This document shows positions 35,404 through 45,009 of a DNA stretch of 64,000 bases, piece after piece. The notes beneath the pieces are model-generated. The model saw only the letters and a list, made by a program, of their open reading frames with translations. It did no database searches and was not told where the DNA came from. The position numbers were made by a program, and so were the translations under genes. This DNA comes from Neobacillus thermocopriae. Its GTDB lineage: Bacteria > Bacillota > Bacilli > Bacillales > Cytobacillaceae. Location of the stretch: the NCBI RefSeq assembly GCF_010975035.1, contig NZ_JAAIUV010000020.1, forward strand, positions 1-64,000, in the 5' to 3' direction. Numbering within the stretch: the stretch's first letter is position 1; every line of letters starts with the position of its first letter.

Positions 35404-37140
35404 TTAGGTATTTTTTGCAGCCGATTTTTTAACGAACCAAGTGGTGAAAAGAATGATGACAATGAGCAACAGCTGTGTTAAAAAGGTTTCCCAAGTTGGA
35501 TACATGCCTATCCAATCAATATATGGCAGAGATTGCACAGTGCTTGTAGATAAGATATTGGATATTTGCAGTGCATGGATGCTGACACCGATTATTTTAA
35601 AGGCCAATAAGTAGATGAGAATGGCTGCGGCTTTAAAAAATAGTCGAATCGGAATTTTTACACTGTAATGAATGATTGTAAAGCCGATAATCGCTAGAAT
35701 CCCAATGGCCAAAACTATGCCTAGAGCGAGCTGTTGCAAGCTGATATAGGGAGTAATCCCTGTGTAAAAAATAATCGTTTCTGCCCCTTCACGGAAGACG
35801 GAAAAGAAGCTAATGACTGTAAATGAAAGAAGGCTTCCTTTTGCGATGGCTTGGTGCATCTGCTGCTCAATCAACTTTTTCCAATTTCCGATGTTTGACT
35901 TATTATGAAGCCATGCCCCAATCGTTAGCATCATGATTACAGCAGCCACTCCTGTAAGACCTTCAATATATTCTCGGCTCGAAGCGGCGACGATTTTTGA
36001 AAAAGCCATATTGATAATGATGGCGAGAATTGCGCTCCCTAGAATTCCAGCAGCCACTCCACCCCAAATCCATTTTTGTTTATTGGCATGCCCCATTTTC
36101 TTTAGAAAAGCAATTAAGGTACCGACAATGAGCATGGCCTCTAATCCTTCCCTAAGTAAAATGAGGGAAGCATCCCAAAACGTATAATTCGTTTTAGCTG
36201 TTAACGGAGCGAGTCGAGAGGATAGATCCTGAACGATAGACTCGGCTTTTTGTTGATCGATATTTTTTGAATTTAAGAGACTGATGCTGGCCGGAATATT
36301 GGTTTCTATATCATTGTAGAGTTTGCTGTCTCTCGTTTGTACTTCTCCCTCGACCGTTGGCCATATGGTGAGGATTTCATTTAAATCCGTGCTTGCTTTC
36401 TCATATTCCTTGTTTGCAATTGCTTTTTTTGCTTTATCCAATAAAGTTGCTACATCTGTCAGTGAATAGCTCTCGTTTACGTCCGTTGCTGATTTACCGG
36501 AAAGGAAATTATTTACTTCATTGGTCAGCTGGTCAGTATTTTGCTTGGCTTTTTGAAGGTCTGCTGGTTCTTGTGTAATCGCAATTCGAATTAAGGCCAT
36601 GTATTTTTCGATTTGACCATAAGCAACTATACTCTCATCATGAACTGCTTTTTCCGAAGCTGTCCATTGATTCATGATGGCTTGATAGCGTGATTTTAAA
36701 ACCATGGGATCACCATCAGCGAGTGAGTCCTTTAAACGGTCAATGAGTGGTAGCAGCTGTTTGACTTGTTCTTTTGCTGCATTTTTGTCCACCGGATTTT
36801 GTTCTTGATCATATAAAACGAGCGCCGTTGATAGCGATGAAAGACTTTTGGTGACTGCCTGGCTGTCTGTATTTGGATTGGCTAGAAGTGATTGAACATT
36901 TTTTAGCTCTTGGTTTACCTTTTTGGCGTGTTGGCTGTTCATATCCTTTATGGATTCCCATTCCTGGGAAAATTGTTGCATATTTTTTGCTACGGTATCG
37001 ACATCTCCGGATTTTGCCTTCATTAAACTATCGCCAATCAAGACAAATAGTTCGTCATGGTTTTGTGCGGCAAAACTCGGGACAGCGTTCGGTAAAAGGA
37101 GCATGAAGACCAACAATAGAATTTTCCACGTTTTCATCAT
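35404..37140 (-). CDS. efeU: EfeU/FTR1-family iron permease with fused outer domain
   Basis: A 578-residue protein. A signal peptide (about 1-25) leads to an extracytoplasmic helical domain (about 25-300), followed by a seven-span FTR1 permease domain. Both iron-binding REGLE-type motifs are present (ILLREGLEAMLI and VFREGAETIIFY). It moves ferric iron across the membrane with EfeO and EfeB. The fused outer domain makes it longer than E. coli EfeU; B. subtilis YwbL is also long. Last gene of efeO-efeB-efeU, 19 bases behind efeB. Confidence 0.92.
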   Translation of the reverse strand: MMKTWKILLLVFMLLLPNAVPSFAAQNHDELFVLIGDSLMKAKSGDVDTVAKNMQQFSQEWESIKDMNSQHAKKVNQELKNVQSLLANPNTDSQAVTKSLSSLSTALVLYDQEQNPVDKNAAKEQVKQLLPLIDRLKDSLADGDPMVLKSRYQAIMNQWTASEKAVHDESIVAYGQIEKYMALIRIAITQEPADLQKAKQNTDQLTNEVNNFLSGKSATDVNESYSLTDVATLLDKAKKAIANKEYEKASTDLNEILTIWPTVEGEVQTRDSKLYNDIETNIPASISLLNSKNIDQQKAESIVQDLSSRLAPLTAKTNYTFWDASLILLREGLEAMLIVGTLIAFLKKMGHANKQKWIWGGVAAGILGSAILAIIINMAFSKIVAASSREYIEGLTGVAAVIMMLTIGAWLHNKSNIGNWKKLIEQQMHQAIAKGSLLSFTVISFFSVFREGAETIIFYTGITPYISLQQLALGIVLAIGILAIIGFTIIHYSVKIPIRLFFKAAAILIYLLAFKIIGVSIHALQISNILSTSTVQSLPYIDWIGMYPTWETFLTQLLLIVIILFTTWFVKKSAAKNT

Positions 37141-37159
37141 GGTTCATTTCATCCCCTGA

Positions 37160-38452
37160 CTAGGTGAATAATGTTTCGCCGATAAATCCGCCTGGCTTTG
37201 TGCCGGGAAGACAAGCAAAAATAGCACTACCGCGGTGAGAGATGTACTCATTCAACTTATCCATTTTTGCCAGGCGTTGTTGAATCGGAATAAACTGTTT
37301 GCTTGGCTTACGTTGGAAGCAGATAAATAATAACCCGGCATCGAAGTTCCCTGTTTTTCCATCCATCCCGTTAGAGTAAGAATAGCCTCTACGCAGTATT
37401 TGTTGGGTTCCGTCCCCATGTGCGACCCGCATATGAGAATCTACAGGAATGACATATTCGTCATTCTTGTCTTTTTGTGTAAAATCGGGTAAATCGAATT
37501 CATTATTTTTGCCCAAAGGGGCACCACTGTCACGATAACGTCCGAATGTATTTTCTTGCTCCTTTAAATGGGTTCGGTCCCATACTTCGATGAACATCTG
37601 AATCCGTCTGACGACAAGATAACTGCCGCCTGCTAGCCAGTTAGGACCGTCACCAGGTTGGATCCATACTTGCTCATTCATCACTTTTTCGTTATTGACA
37701 TCGGGATTCACTGTTCCATCCTTAAAACCAAACAAGTTTCTTGGCGTTTTTTCCTTGGGATCGGCCTGTTTGGTTCGCTGAAATCCAGGTTGTGCCCAAC
37801 GTAAAATGGCTTTGCCGCGTGCAATCCGAATCAGGTTTCTTACGGCATGAAAGACGACTTGCGGATCATCCGCACAGGCTTGGATACACAAGTCTCCTCC
37901 TGACCACTCTTCTTCCAATGCATCCAAAGGAAACTTAGGGAGATCAACTAATTCTTTTGGCTGTTTCCCTAATAATCCAAAACGGTCCACTCCATCTTTA
38001 ACGAAGAGGCTGGGGCCGACACCAAAGGTAATCGTTAATTGAGAAGGGGAAAGGCCGGCTGCCTCTCCGGTATCTTTCGGTGGTAGGAGTCCATTGCTAG
38101 ACAGTTCACCAACCGGCTTTCCTTCTGTCATTAAGGCAGCAGCTTTCGTCCAGTCCTTAAATAGCTGGATTAATGCTGTTTTGTCTGTTGCCGTGACATC
38201 TAGTGCGGCAAAATAGATATGATCTTGCGGCTTGGTTGTAATACCGCTTTGATGTTTTCCATAGAAAGGGATGATGTTATCCGGTTTCGAACTAGACGCT
38301 TTGTTTTCCGTGATGGAAAGCAATCCGCCAAAGCCGGAAGCCCCAATTAGGACACCAATTCCGCCAACCCCTGCTGTTTTTAACATCTCACGTCGGGTAA
38401 ACGTTCTGGAGGATATAGGTGAATTTTCTAACTGCGGATTAGTCTTAGCCAT
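37160..38452 (-). CDS. efeB: EfeB, Tat-exported Dyp-type haem peroxidase
   Basis: A 430-residue peroxidase of the DyP family, equivalent to YwbN of B. subtilis. The N-terminus carries a twin-arginine signal (TRREMLKTAG) before a hydrophobic stretch, so it is exported folded with its haem. The GFKDG motif typical of DyP enzymes (NLFGFKDGTVNP) and the HGDGTQQILRRGYSY region are present. EfeB oxidises ferrous iron for EfeU or extracts iron from haem. The ATG directly follows the efeO stop, with GGAGGCGGAATAA serving as both gene end and ribosome binding site. Confidence 0.94.
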   Translation of the reverse strand: MAKTNPQLENSPISSRTFTRREMLKTAGVGGIGVLIGASGFGGLLSITENKASSSKPDNIIPFYGKHQSGITTKPQDHIYFAALDVTATDKTALIQLFKDWTKAAALMTEGKPVGELSSNGLLPPKDTGEAAGLSPSQLTITFGVGPSLFVKDGVDRFGLLGKQPKELVDLPKFPLDALEEEWSGGDLCIQACADDPQVVFHAVRNLIRIARGKAILRWAQPGFQRTKQADPKEKTPRNLFGFKDGTVNPDVNNEKVMNEQVWIQPGDGPNWLAGGSYLVVRRIQMFIEVWDRTHLKEQENTFGRYRDSGAPLGKNNEFDLPDFTQKDKNDEYVIPVDSHMRVAHGDGTQQILRRGYSYSNGMDGKTGNFDAGLLFICFQRKPSKQFIPIQQRLAKMDKLNEYISHRGSAIFACLPGTKPGGFIGETLFT

Positions 38453-39301
38453 TTATTCCGCCTCCGTTATTTTGCCTAATTGCGAAAGTGGCTCTGCAAG
38501 AGCATCAATAGCCTGGCTTAACGCTTTTACCTCTTCTTGGGACAAATCGGTGTAAAGTTTATAGCCATCGTCTTGTTTGTGTGAATCTAATAGACGATAT
38601 ACTTCATCAAAGCGAGATTGTATTTCCTTTGAAAGTTCTTGATCTTTCTTTTTTAGTTCTGGTTTTAATAGTTGAAAAATCTTTTCTGCTCCTTCGACAT
38701 TGGCTGCGAAATCGTATAAATCGGTATGGGAATATCGGTCTTCTTCTCCTGTTACCTTGGAGGTGGAGACTTCATTTAATAAGTCAACGGCACCAGTGAT
38801 CAATAAATCGGGCGTTACTTCTACAGTTTCTACCTTAGCCCTAAGAAGATTGACATCCTTCATTAGCTGCTCCGCATAAGACTCGTAGCCTTTTGTGGTT
38901 TTTTCTTCCCATAATCCTTTTTCAATGCGGTGATAACCACCCCATTCAGTGTCTGGAACATCCCCATCACGGGCATCAATTTTTGGATCAAGTTCGCCAA
39001 ATATTTCAGCGATCGGTTCAGCTCGTTCATAATGCATTCTTGCAGGCGCATATAGCGCTTTTGCTTGCTCTATGTCGCCGTTTTTTACGGCATTGGTAAA
39101 TGCCTCTGTCTTTTTGATAAATTCCTCCATCTCTCCAATGGCATATTCGCGGTATTGGTTCGTTACACCTTTAAGGGAATCGGTTACTGTTTGGCTTGTT
39201 TCCTTTTTTTCGGCTTTGGAGGCGGTTTGCTCGGATTGAGAACACCCGAATAATAAACTACTTGAGAATAATAGAATGCCAGATAGTTTTGCCCATTTCA
39301 T
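38453..39301 (-). CDS. efeO: EfeO, iron-binding lipoprotein (M75/imelysin fold)
   Basis: From the ATG at 39301 (AGGAGG eleven bases before) the protein has 282 residues; an upstream in-frame ATG at 39343 lies inside the Fur box and has no ribosome binding site. Lipobox LLFGC follows the signal peptide. The M75 domain has the metal-site HRIEKGLW. The cupredoxin domain seen in E. coli EfeO is absent, as in YwbM. It captures iron outside the membrane for EfeU. First gene of the operon. Confidence 0.92.
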   Translation of the reverse strand: MKWAKLSGILLFSSSLLFGCSQSEQTASKAEKKETSQTVTDSLKGVTNQYREYAIGEMEEFIKKTEAFTNAVKNGDIEQAKALYAPARMHYERAEPIAEIFGELDPKIDARDGDVPDTEWGGYHRIEKGLWEEKTTKGYESYAEQLMKDVNLLRAKVETVEVTPDLLITGAVDLLNEVSTSKVTGEEDRYSHTDLYDFAANVEGAEKIFQLLKPELKKKDQELSKEIQSRFDEVYRLLDSHKQDDGYKLYTDLSQEEVKALSQAIDALAEPLSQLGKITEAE

Positions 39302-39327
39302 AGGTAGAGGAACCTCCTGTTTAATAA

Positions 39328-39342
39328 TGATAATCATTTTCA
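39328..39342. promoter_or_regulatory. Fur box upstream of efeO
   Basis: TGATAATCATTTTCA matches the 7-1-7 Fur consensus TGATAATNATTATCA at all but one defined position. It lies 27 bases before efeO, so iron should repress the operon. Confidence 0.85.
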
Positions 39343-39345
39343 ATC

Positions 39346-39710
39346 AATATTATTTTATGTTAAATGAGAAATGTTTTCAATTATTTTTTATAGGATTGTA
39401 CGGGAGGTTATTGGTTGGTTCGGTGATGTTAGAAACTTGCATGAAGGCGCCATACATAAAAAGTTTCTCGATAATATAATTAGAAGGAGAAAGACAAAAG
39501 AAAAGGGGTGGTCGTTGAGACCAACCCCGGGTATAAAGAGTTGTAGGAACCTGCTGTTGTTGATAAGAAAGGAATCGATCGCCTAGTGGAGGATTTAAAC
39601 ATGTCATGATATCCCTTGCAGCATGGCAATCTACATGCAGTTATTAAAAATAAAAAATATAGAAAAAGGGGCTAGGATTATGGGGATGCCGCCCCTTATT
39701 CTTTCTTTTA
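39346..39710. other. Intergenic stretch with two minus-strand terminators
   Basis: A hairpin GGGGTTGGTC/GACCACCCC with a T-rich tail on the minus strand lies at about 39495-39528. Another, AAGGGGC..GCCCCTT with TTTTTC, lies at 39663-39699 directly behind the 55-residue gene. No gene with a ribosome binding site was found between them. Confidence 0.5.
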
Positions 39711-39878
39711 TTACATAGCTTGTTTCATTTGTTTATGATCCATGCCCATTTTTTCTAGTTGGACTTGTAATTGGGCTAAATCAGATGCGTCTCTTTCTTT
39801 CAATCTATCAAAAATAACTATAGTTGTATAAATGCATGTTAGAAATAAACTAATTGTCATTAACCAAGCAAGAAACAT
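39711..39878 (-). CDS. Small membrane protein, 55 residues
   Basis: The ATG at 39878 follows GGGGGAAATGAA; a longer in-frame start at 39932 lacks a ribosome binding site. One hydrophobic segment (about 3-22) is followed by a charged amphipathic tail with a Met/Lys/Gln-rich end (KMGMDHKQMKQAM). A terminator follows. Function unknown. Confidence 0.6.
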   Translation of the reverse strand: MFLAWLMTISLFLTCIYTTIVIFDRLKERDASDLAQLQVQLEKMGMDHKQMKQAM

Positions 39879-40019
39879 TTCATTTCCCCCTTTTGTATCG
39901 GTTAAGTACATAGTAAAAAATTTTCCACTCACCTAAAGTGACATAAATCACAAAAAACAGGGAGAATTTTTGTCATTTTTGTGAAGTTTAATAGGATTGG
40001 AAAGTGATTAAGGAGAGCG

Positions 40020-40190
40020 ACTCATCAAACGATTGATTAATTGACAAAATTTTTATGTCTTTGCTTGAAAAAATGTTTCTATTACAGTGTTTTTCAAGTG
40101 TTCCATCAAACGATTAATGAATTGACCATTTTCGCATGTACTCTTTCAACAAACGTTTGGAATAGATAGAATTCATCAATCGTTTCATTG
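40020..40190. repeat. Tandem degenerate ~80-bp repeats, array 2
   Basis: The core ATCAAACGATTGATTAATTGAC starts at 40022 and recurs as ATCAAACGATTAATGAATTGACC at 40103 (period 81). More degenerate and inverted versions follow (ACAAACGTTTGG near 40150, ATCAATCGTTTCATTGAT near 40175). It shares the core and period with the array at 35073-35349. Confidence 0.6.
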
Positions 40191-40304
40191 ATTCATTCCG
40201 GTTTCATCACTAGAGAAGAAAATATGTTAAACAGACAGGGATTTGGGGTTGTTTTTGGTAGGATGAAAAATTATTCCGTTTTTGTCTAATATATACATTT
40301 TTAC

Positions 40305-40331
40305 TATACTCTCCTTGTTTTTATCCGATAA
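40305..40331 (+). promoter_or_regulatory. Possible SigD-type promoter for the chemoreceptor
   Basis: TATA, 15 bases, then TCCGATAA resembles the SigD consensus TAAA-N15-GCCGATAT (three of four and six of eight). Chemoreceptor genes of bacilli are usually SigD-controlled. Confidence 0.45.
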
Positions 40332-40366
40332 AGTAATAGGATTATCAATTTAGGAGAGAGGTTAAG

Positions 40367-42436
40367 ATGGAAACACAACAGGAACAACACCGTCAAAGAA
40401 AAGGTCTATCCATTCGGGTGAAATGGATTTTTTTCATTTGTTTAGCCATTTTAATATCCAGTGGTGCAACGGTGATCTTTAACCATTTTACAATTAGTAA
40501 GATTTTAAAACAGGATCATGCGGAATCTAGTCAAACGAATGCGCATCATGCGGCTGAAGAAGTGCGGCTTTCGCTTGAGAAGTATGAGACATCTATTAAC
40601 TATTTTGCTAGCATTGTCTCAAATGATGTTCAAGATGGGAATTTTATTCAACGTATGGAAGCGTCTATTAAAAACATTCAAAAGGAAAATAAGGATCTTA
40701 TTGCCGTTTATTATATGGATTTTACTACAGGAAAAATTCATATTTCTCCCTATACGGAATACGATGTCGATGTACGCGATACGAGAACGTATAAACAATT
40801 GAGTGAGAATCCGAAGACGCAATGGATGGATGTGTATCAGGACAAACAAACGAAAAAAATGATGACATCCATTGTAACGCCGGTTTTTACCAATGGAGAA
40901 ATGGTCGGGGCACTCGGTTATGATATTGATTTGTCAGCTATTGGAGTCATCAGGGAGCAGATTGAGAAGAAGACGAATGCTGAGCTTGTGATTTTGGATG
41001 CGACAGGTATTATTGTTAGTTCCTTTATAGAAGGTGCGGATGGGAAAAATATGAACCCAGCACAAAGTGGTGCTGTTGAAGGGGTAGCAGATTTACTAAC
41101 AGATAAGAATCAGTTTGATTCTGATTTCCAATGGGTGACTGATATTTATAAAAGTGATAAAGCGAGAAAACAAAATTGGTCATGGAATGGCGAGAAATAT
41201 ACAGGGGAAATCGTGACGATTCCTGGCGTCCATTGGAAAGTATTATCCTTTACCCCTGACGATATTTTTGCTAGTAAGATGAATCACTTTACCAAAACGG
41301 GCATTTGGTCCCTTCTTTTAGGTATTGCCATTGGTGTCATTTGTGCGATTGTTCTCGCGGAAAAACTAAGAAAGATTATTGCTCATTTCCAAAAAGTAAT
41401 TGAAAAAACAGCAGAAGGGGACTTGGTGACAGAATTCAAAGTCCATTCGAAGGATGAAGTCGAAGAGTTGGCGAAAAGTTACAATAAGATGCTAGCTCAG
41501 ATGAGAAGATTAATCATGACAGTTGTGGATAATGTCTCATCTATTCATCATTCCACGAAGGAATTAACCACCATTGCTAGTGAACATAGTACCGCTATAT
41601 CCGAAGTTTCCACATCGGTGGATTATATTGCGAAAGGAATTGGAAATCAGGCAATGGAAGTAGAAAAAGGATCGAAGGCTGTTCATGATTTAAGTGGATC
41701 CATTGAGGAACTTTCCAAACAGTCAGCGAATATTGAACATGAGGTTGGAGAGGCTTCACAAGAAATGCAGATTGGAAATGAACAAGTGAAAAACTTGGAA
41801 GATTCCTATCAAAAATTAGAGAGTGCTTTTCAAAAAGTAACCGATCGGATTGCCCAATTAAATGAAAAATCGAAATCGATCTCTGAAGTGACTAAAGTCA
41901 TTGCTGGAATAGCCGAGCAGACCAATTTGCTTTCCTTAAATGCCTCTATAGAAGCGGCAAGAGCGGGAGAACATGGTAAAGGGTTTGCGGTTGTTGCTAA
42001 TGAAGTTCGGAAGCTGGCAGATGAGTCTAAAAAAGCAACGAATGATATTCAAGCGATTATTCATAGTGTACGAACGGATACAAAACAGCTAGTGGAAGTC
42101 ATGGAAGAAACGAATCGAATTAGTATGGATCAAAAGAATGCTGTGTCAACAGTCACTTCTTCTATCAAGCAAATGAATGCTTCATTGGAAAAAATGCTTG
42201 AATCGGTCAAAGAAGAGGTAGAAACGATCCAATCGATCCAAGGGCAAAAAAGTATTGTTGTCGGTATGATTGAAGAAATCTCGGTCGTTTCTCAGCAGAC
42301 CACGGCTTCAACCGAAGAAATTGCTGCAGCTATGGAAGAACAATCTGTCACTACCAATGAAGTAGCGATCCATGCGAAGCAGCTTTCCCAATTGGTAGAT
42401 GAATTGAACGAAGCTGTTGAAAAATTTACCGTGTAG
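40367..42436 (+). CDS. Methyl-accepting chemotaxis protein with Cache sensor domain
   Basis: A 689-residue receptor. First membrane span about 21-43, extracytoplasmic double-Cache-like sensor domain about 48-300, second span about 308-328, HAMP about 330-385 and signalling domain about 400-689. The strongly conserved tip ([20 protein letters not shown] then [16 protein letters not shown]) binds CheA/CheW. The ligand is unknown; Cache domains often bind amino or carboxylic acids. The ATG follows AGGAGAGAGG. It is an isolated gene with its own promoter candidate and terminator. Confidence 0.94.
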   Translation: METQQEQHRQRKGLSIRVKWIFFICLAILISSGATVIFNHFTISKILKQDHAESSQTNAHHAAEEVRLSLEKYETSINYFASIVSNDVQDGNFIQRMEASIKNIQKENKDLIAVYYMDFTTGKIHISPYTEYDVDVRDTRTYKQLSENPKTQWMDVYQDKQTKKMMTSIVTPVFTNGEMVGALGYDIDLSAIGVIREQIEKKTNAELVILDATGIIVSSFIEGADGKNMNPAQSGAVEGVADLLTDKNQFDSDFQWVTDIYKSDKARKQNWSWNGEKYTGEIVTIPGVHWKVLSFTPDDIFASKMNHFTKTGIWSLLLGIAIGVICAIVLAEKLRKIIAHFQKVIEKTAEGDLVTEFKVHSKDEVEELAKSYNKMLAQMRRLIMTVVDNVSSIHHSTKELTTIASEHSTAISEVSTSVDYIAKGIGNQAMEVEKGSKAVHDLSGSIEELSKQSANIEHEVGEASQEMQIGNEQVKNLEDSYQKLESAFQKVTDRIAQLNEKSKSISEVTKVIAGIAEQTNLLSLNASIEAARAGEHGKGFAVVANEVRKLADESKKATNDIQAIIHSVRTDTKQLVEVMEETNRISMDQKNAVSTVTSSIKQMNASLEKMLESVKEEVETIQSIQGQKSIVVGMIEEISVVSQQTTASTEEIAAAMEEQSVTTNEVAIHAKQLSQLVDELNEAVEKFTV

Positions 42437-42626
42437 AAATGGAGTAGAGAAATGTTCATCTCATATGACAAAAACTGATTTATTTCTTGGGGAATAATGG
42501 TTGAAATTGTCGAGAGGGAATATTTCAATTTGTGTCCTTAATACTTTAAAGAAAAGAGTTTAAAAGGGCAAGAATGTACAAAGAATCAGGATTTGATCAT
42601 TTGGGTCATTATGGGTTTCATTTAAT

Positions 42627-42676
42627 AAAAAAGGGACATCTAGAAGTCGGATCTTAATTTCTAGATGTCCCTTTTT
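42627..42676. terminator. Bidirectional terminator between chemoreceptor and nitroreductase
   Basis: AAAAAGGGACATCTAGAA and TTCTAGATGTCCCTTTTT form a perfect 18-bp stem between convergent genes. Confidence 0.9.
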
Positions 42677-42724
42677 CTGTTTCCCATCATTTTTCCTTTT
42701 TGGGCTCCATGCCTGTCAATCTTA

Positions 42725-43360
42725 TTAAATGAATTCAATGACATCCTTGACTGGTATGCGGGTAGTTTTATGCCCAGGAGCAGCTGCTTTTCCAATGGCA
42801 ATTAATACGATAGGCATGTATCGGTCCGATACGTTGAATTTTTCCATAAACTTTTGTTTATCAAATCCACCCATTGTAACGGTGTCATAGCCTTTTGCTT
42901 TTGCCAATAGCATAATGAGCATAGACACCAAGCCTGTATCAAAGGAAGCAATATTCTTTCGGACTTCCTCGGATGCATTAGGATATACATTGTTTATATT
43001 GTTGATGAGCTGTTGCATAGTAGATTCGTTCATATAGCCGGCTTCATAAGCACTTTGATACACCTTATCGGCATTTTTATACATTTCTTTGTCTCCTAAA
43101 ACCGCAATAACGGCTGAACAAGTTTCCACTTGTTCTTGATTGTAGGCAATCGAACGAAGTTCTTTTTTTATTTCTTGATTATCGATAACCATAAAGCGCC
43201 AAGGCTGAAGATTGCTTGAAGAAGGCGCAAGGATGGCTTCGCTTAAAATTTCTTCGATTTCCTCACGAGTCATTTGATAATTAGGGTCATATTTGCGGAC
43301 AGAGCGACGTTCTCTGATAATATCAATTAAATTTTGTGAATTTGTCGTCACTGTTGACAT
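42725..43360 (-). CDS. FMN-dependent nitroreductase family protein, YodC-like
   Basis: A 211-residue nitroreductase with the FMN-binding N-terminus RRSVRKYDPNYQMTREEIEE and ILAPSSSNLQPWRF. The C-terminal MPIVLIAIGKAA is typical. It reduces quinones or nitro compounds with NAD(P)H. The ATG follows AAGGAGGAACTTTTAC. Two YodB-like operators lie just upstream, matching the control of yodC in B. subtilis by the quinone/diamide sensor YodB, so a role in electrophile stress is likely. Confidence 0.9.
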   Translation of the reverse strand: MSTVTTNSQNLIDIIRERRSVRKYDPNYQMTREEIEEILSEAILAPSSSNLQPWRFMVIDNQEIKKELRSIAYNQEQVETCSAVIAVLGDKEMYKNADKVYQSAYEAGYMNESTMQQLINNINNVYPNASEEVRKNIASFDTGLVSMLIMLLAKAKGYDTVTMGGFDKQKFMEKFNVSDRYMPIVLIAIGKAAAPGHKTTRIPVKDVIEFI

Positions 43361-43387
43361 GTAAAAGTTCCTCCTTAAAAGCTTTTC

Positions 43388-43427
43388 TTACAAATAGTAA
43401 GTGTAAAATAAAAATTACTATTCGTAA
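43388..43427 (-). promoter_or_regulatory. Pair of YodB-like operators
   Basis: TTACAAATAGTAA (43388-43400), which reads TTACTATTTGTAA on the minus strand, and TTACTATTCGTAA (43415-43427) are inverted relative to each other and match at 12 of 13 positions, with centres 27 bases apart. They resemble the YodB box TACTATTTGTAAGTA as I recall it. No yodB-like regulator gene lies in the window. Confidence 0.65.
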
Positions 43428-43771
43428 CTGCTAGAGTCAAGGAAAAGGCTCTAATGGCATGAATGGATCCTTTTTGGAACATGAGATAAAAAAATCAGAC
43501 AGTTGAATGTACTTGGAAAAAAACGTTAGGTAAGGGACAGTGCTTAAAACGGAATGATGAATTTGTTAATAGCAGTCTTTTTTGTTTCCAGTTTTTAATG
43601 ATGGGAAAAGGTTTTTTGTACCATCATGATGCTAATCCAAAATCCCAGGCATCCTCTTTTAACATGAAGGAGTTCGTTTTTTTCTTTTGCTCTGCCTTTT
43701 TCCTGCTTAATGGATAAGTTCAAAATCAATGGGGGATACTGAATGACAGTAGTATGAACGAGGTATAGGAC
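43428..43771. other. Divergent intergenic stretch
   Basis: Apart from a small imperfect hairpin near 43432-43455, I see no gene or RNA. It should hold the promoter of the plus-strand membrane protein gene. Confidence 0.4.
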
Positions 43772-44536
43772 ATGACACAATTTCCCAACCAACGTAGGCA
43801 AAGAGCATTTTTATCTCAATTTTCCATTACACAATTGCATTTAAAAAATCCTTGGGTGGTTGCGTTTTTTTCGTTTTCCTATCCAGGGTTTGGCCATTTA
43901 ATGCAGCATCGATATGTCGTTGCGATCATTTTGATCTTATGGGAAACGTTTATCAATCGGATGGCAAATGTGAACCTTGGCATCTTGTATACCCTATTGG
44001 GTGAATTTGATAAAGCTAAAGAAGTTTTAAATGAACGATGGTTAATCTTGTACGTGGCCATTTATATGTTTGGTATATGGGATGGTTATCGTTCAACCAT
44101 TGATCAAAACAAACAATATGTATTGGCCGATCGAGAGGATGCCACCATGCCTACAATTACCATGGGTTCATGGGATATGAACTATTTGGATAAAAAGAAA
44201 CCATGGGTAGCCTTAGTATGGTCTGCTTTATTTCCTGGGCTCGGACACCTCTATCTTCATAACGTCATATTTGGCTTTTTTATTTTTATCTATACCGTTG
44301 GAATTTGTTATTTAGGTAATATTCTTCTTGGTATTGAGTATTCCATGTGGGGTGATTTTGTCAAAGCGAAAGAGGTCCTTAACATGCAATGGGTGCTCTA
44401 CTTCCCTTCCATTTACCTTTTTATCATTTTTGATTCGTATGTGACAGCGGTGGAGCAAAATAAACTGTTTGAAAAAGAAATGTCTCATTATTTGCGTAAA
44501 AAATATCAAAATCCACGCTTTAAAACTCCCATTTAA
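43772..44536 (+). CDS. Internally duplicated membrane protein
   Basis: A 254-residue protein built from two similar halves. Each half has PWV(A/V)..(S/A)..(F/Y)PG(F/L)GHL, two to three hydrophobic segments, the soluble signature G(E/D)F.KAKEVLN..W, and D.Y...(I/V)(D/E)QNK. The halves span about 26-125 and 143-240. GHL next to PG is reminiscent of TM2-like small membrane modules. Function unknown. It may form an operon with the next gene, 17 bases downstream. Confidence 0.7.
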   Translation: MTQFPNQRRQRAFLSQFSITQLHLKNPWVVAFFSFSYPGFGHLMQHRYVVAIILILWETFINRMANVNLGILYTLLGEFDKAKEVLNERWLILYVAIYMFGIWDGYRSTIDQNKQYVLADREDATMPTITMGSWDMNYLDKKKPWVALVWSALFPGLGHLYLHNVIFGFFIFIYTVGICYLGNILLGIEYSMWGDFVKAKEVLNMQWVLYFPSIYLFIIFDSYVTAVEQNKLFEKEMSHYLRKKYQNPRFKTPI

Positions 44537-44553
44537 AAAGGAGGGAGAATGCC

Positions 44554-45009
44554 ATGTTTGTGATCGCTACCTTTGAAAACTCACTTTTCATTGAAATGGC
44601 CATTTCAGAATTGGAGAAATGTGATATTTCCAACGAGCAAATCTTGGCCGCCCCACTTGATAAAAGAACGGAACCAAGGCAGCTTTTTGATACGATCCAT
44701 CGAGCAGATGGATTAAGCTTGTTTGACGTATCTGCCATTCTTGGTACTTGCTTTATGTTGTTAGGTGCCATCTATGGCTATGTATTAGAATGGGGCCCCA
44801 TTATATGGGGAATTATTGGGGCCGTCAGCGGCATACTCCTCGGATTCCTCCTAAAAATGATTCTTGTCAAGAAAAATAGGAGGGGAGTGAAAAAAATGAC
44901 ATCCGAAATTGTCCTTATGATTCGTTGTGAGAAAGACCAATGGAAAAAGGTTGAATCGATACTTTGGGAACATGGTGCTTTAGGCATCTCCCATATCAAA
45001 CATCTTTAA
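44554..45009 (+). CDS. Hypothetical membrane protein, 151 residues
   Basis: A soluble N-terminal part (about 1-55, alternating beta and helix: MFVIATFENSLFIEMAI) is followed by two hydrophobic segments rich in glycine (about 58-105) and a C-terminal domain similar in outline to the N-terminal one (SEIVLMIRCEKDQWKKVESI). The layout resembles stress-related membrane proteins with two ferredoxin-like halves, but no family is assigned. AAAGGAGGGAGAATGCC precedes the ATG. Its 3' end overlaps the convergent gene by 4 bases. Confidence 0.65.
   Translation: MFVIATFENSLFIEMAISELEKCDISNEQILAAPLDKRTEPRQLFDTIHRADGLSLFDVSAILGTCFMLLGAIYGYVLEWGPIIWGIIGAVSGILLGFLLKMILVKKNRRGVKKMTSEIVLMIRCEKDQWKKVESILWEHGALGISHIKHL

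Noticed and set aside
39377-39607. 76-codon minus-strand frame between efeO and the 55-residue gene
   Set aside because: No ribosome binding site, crosses a terminator-like hairpin, and has no protein-like pattern.
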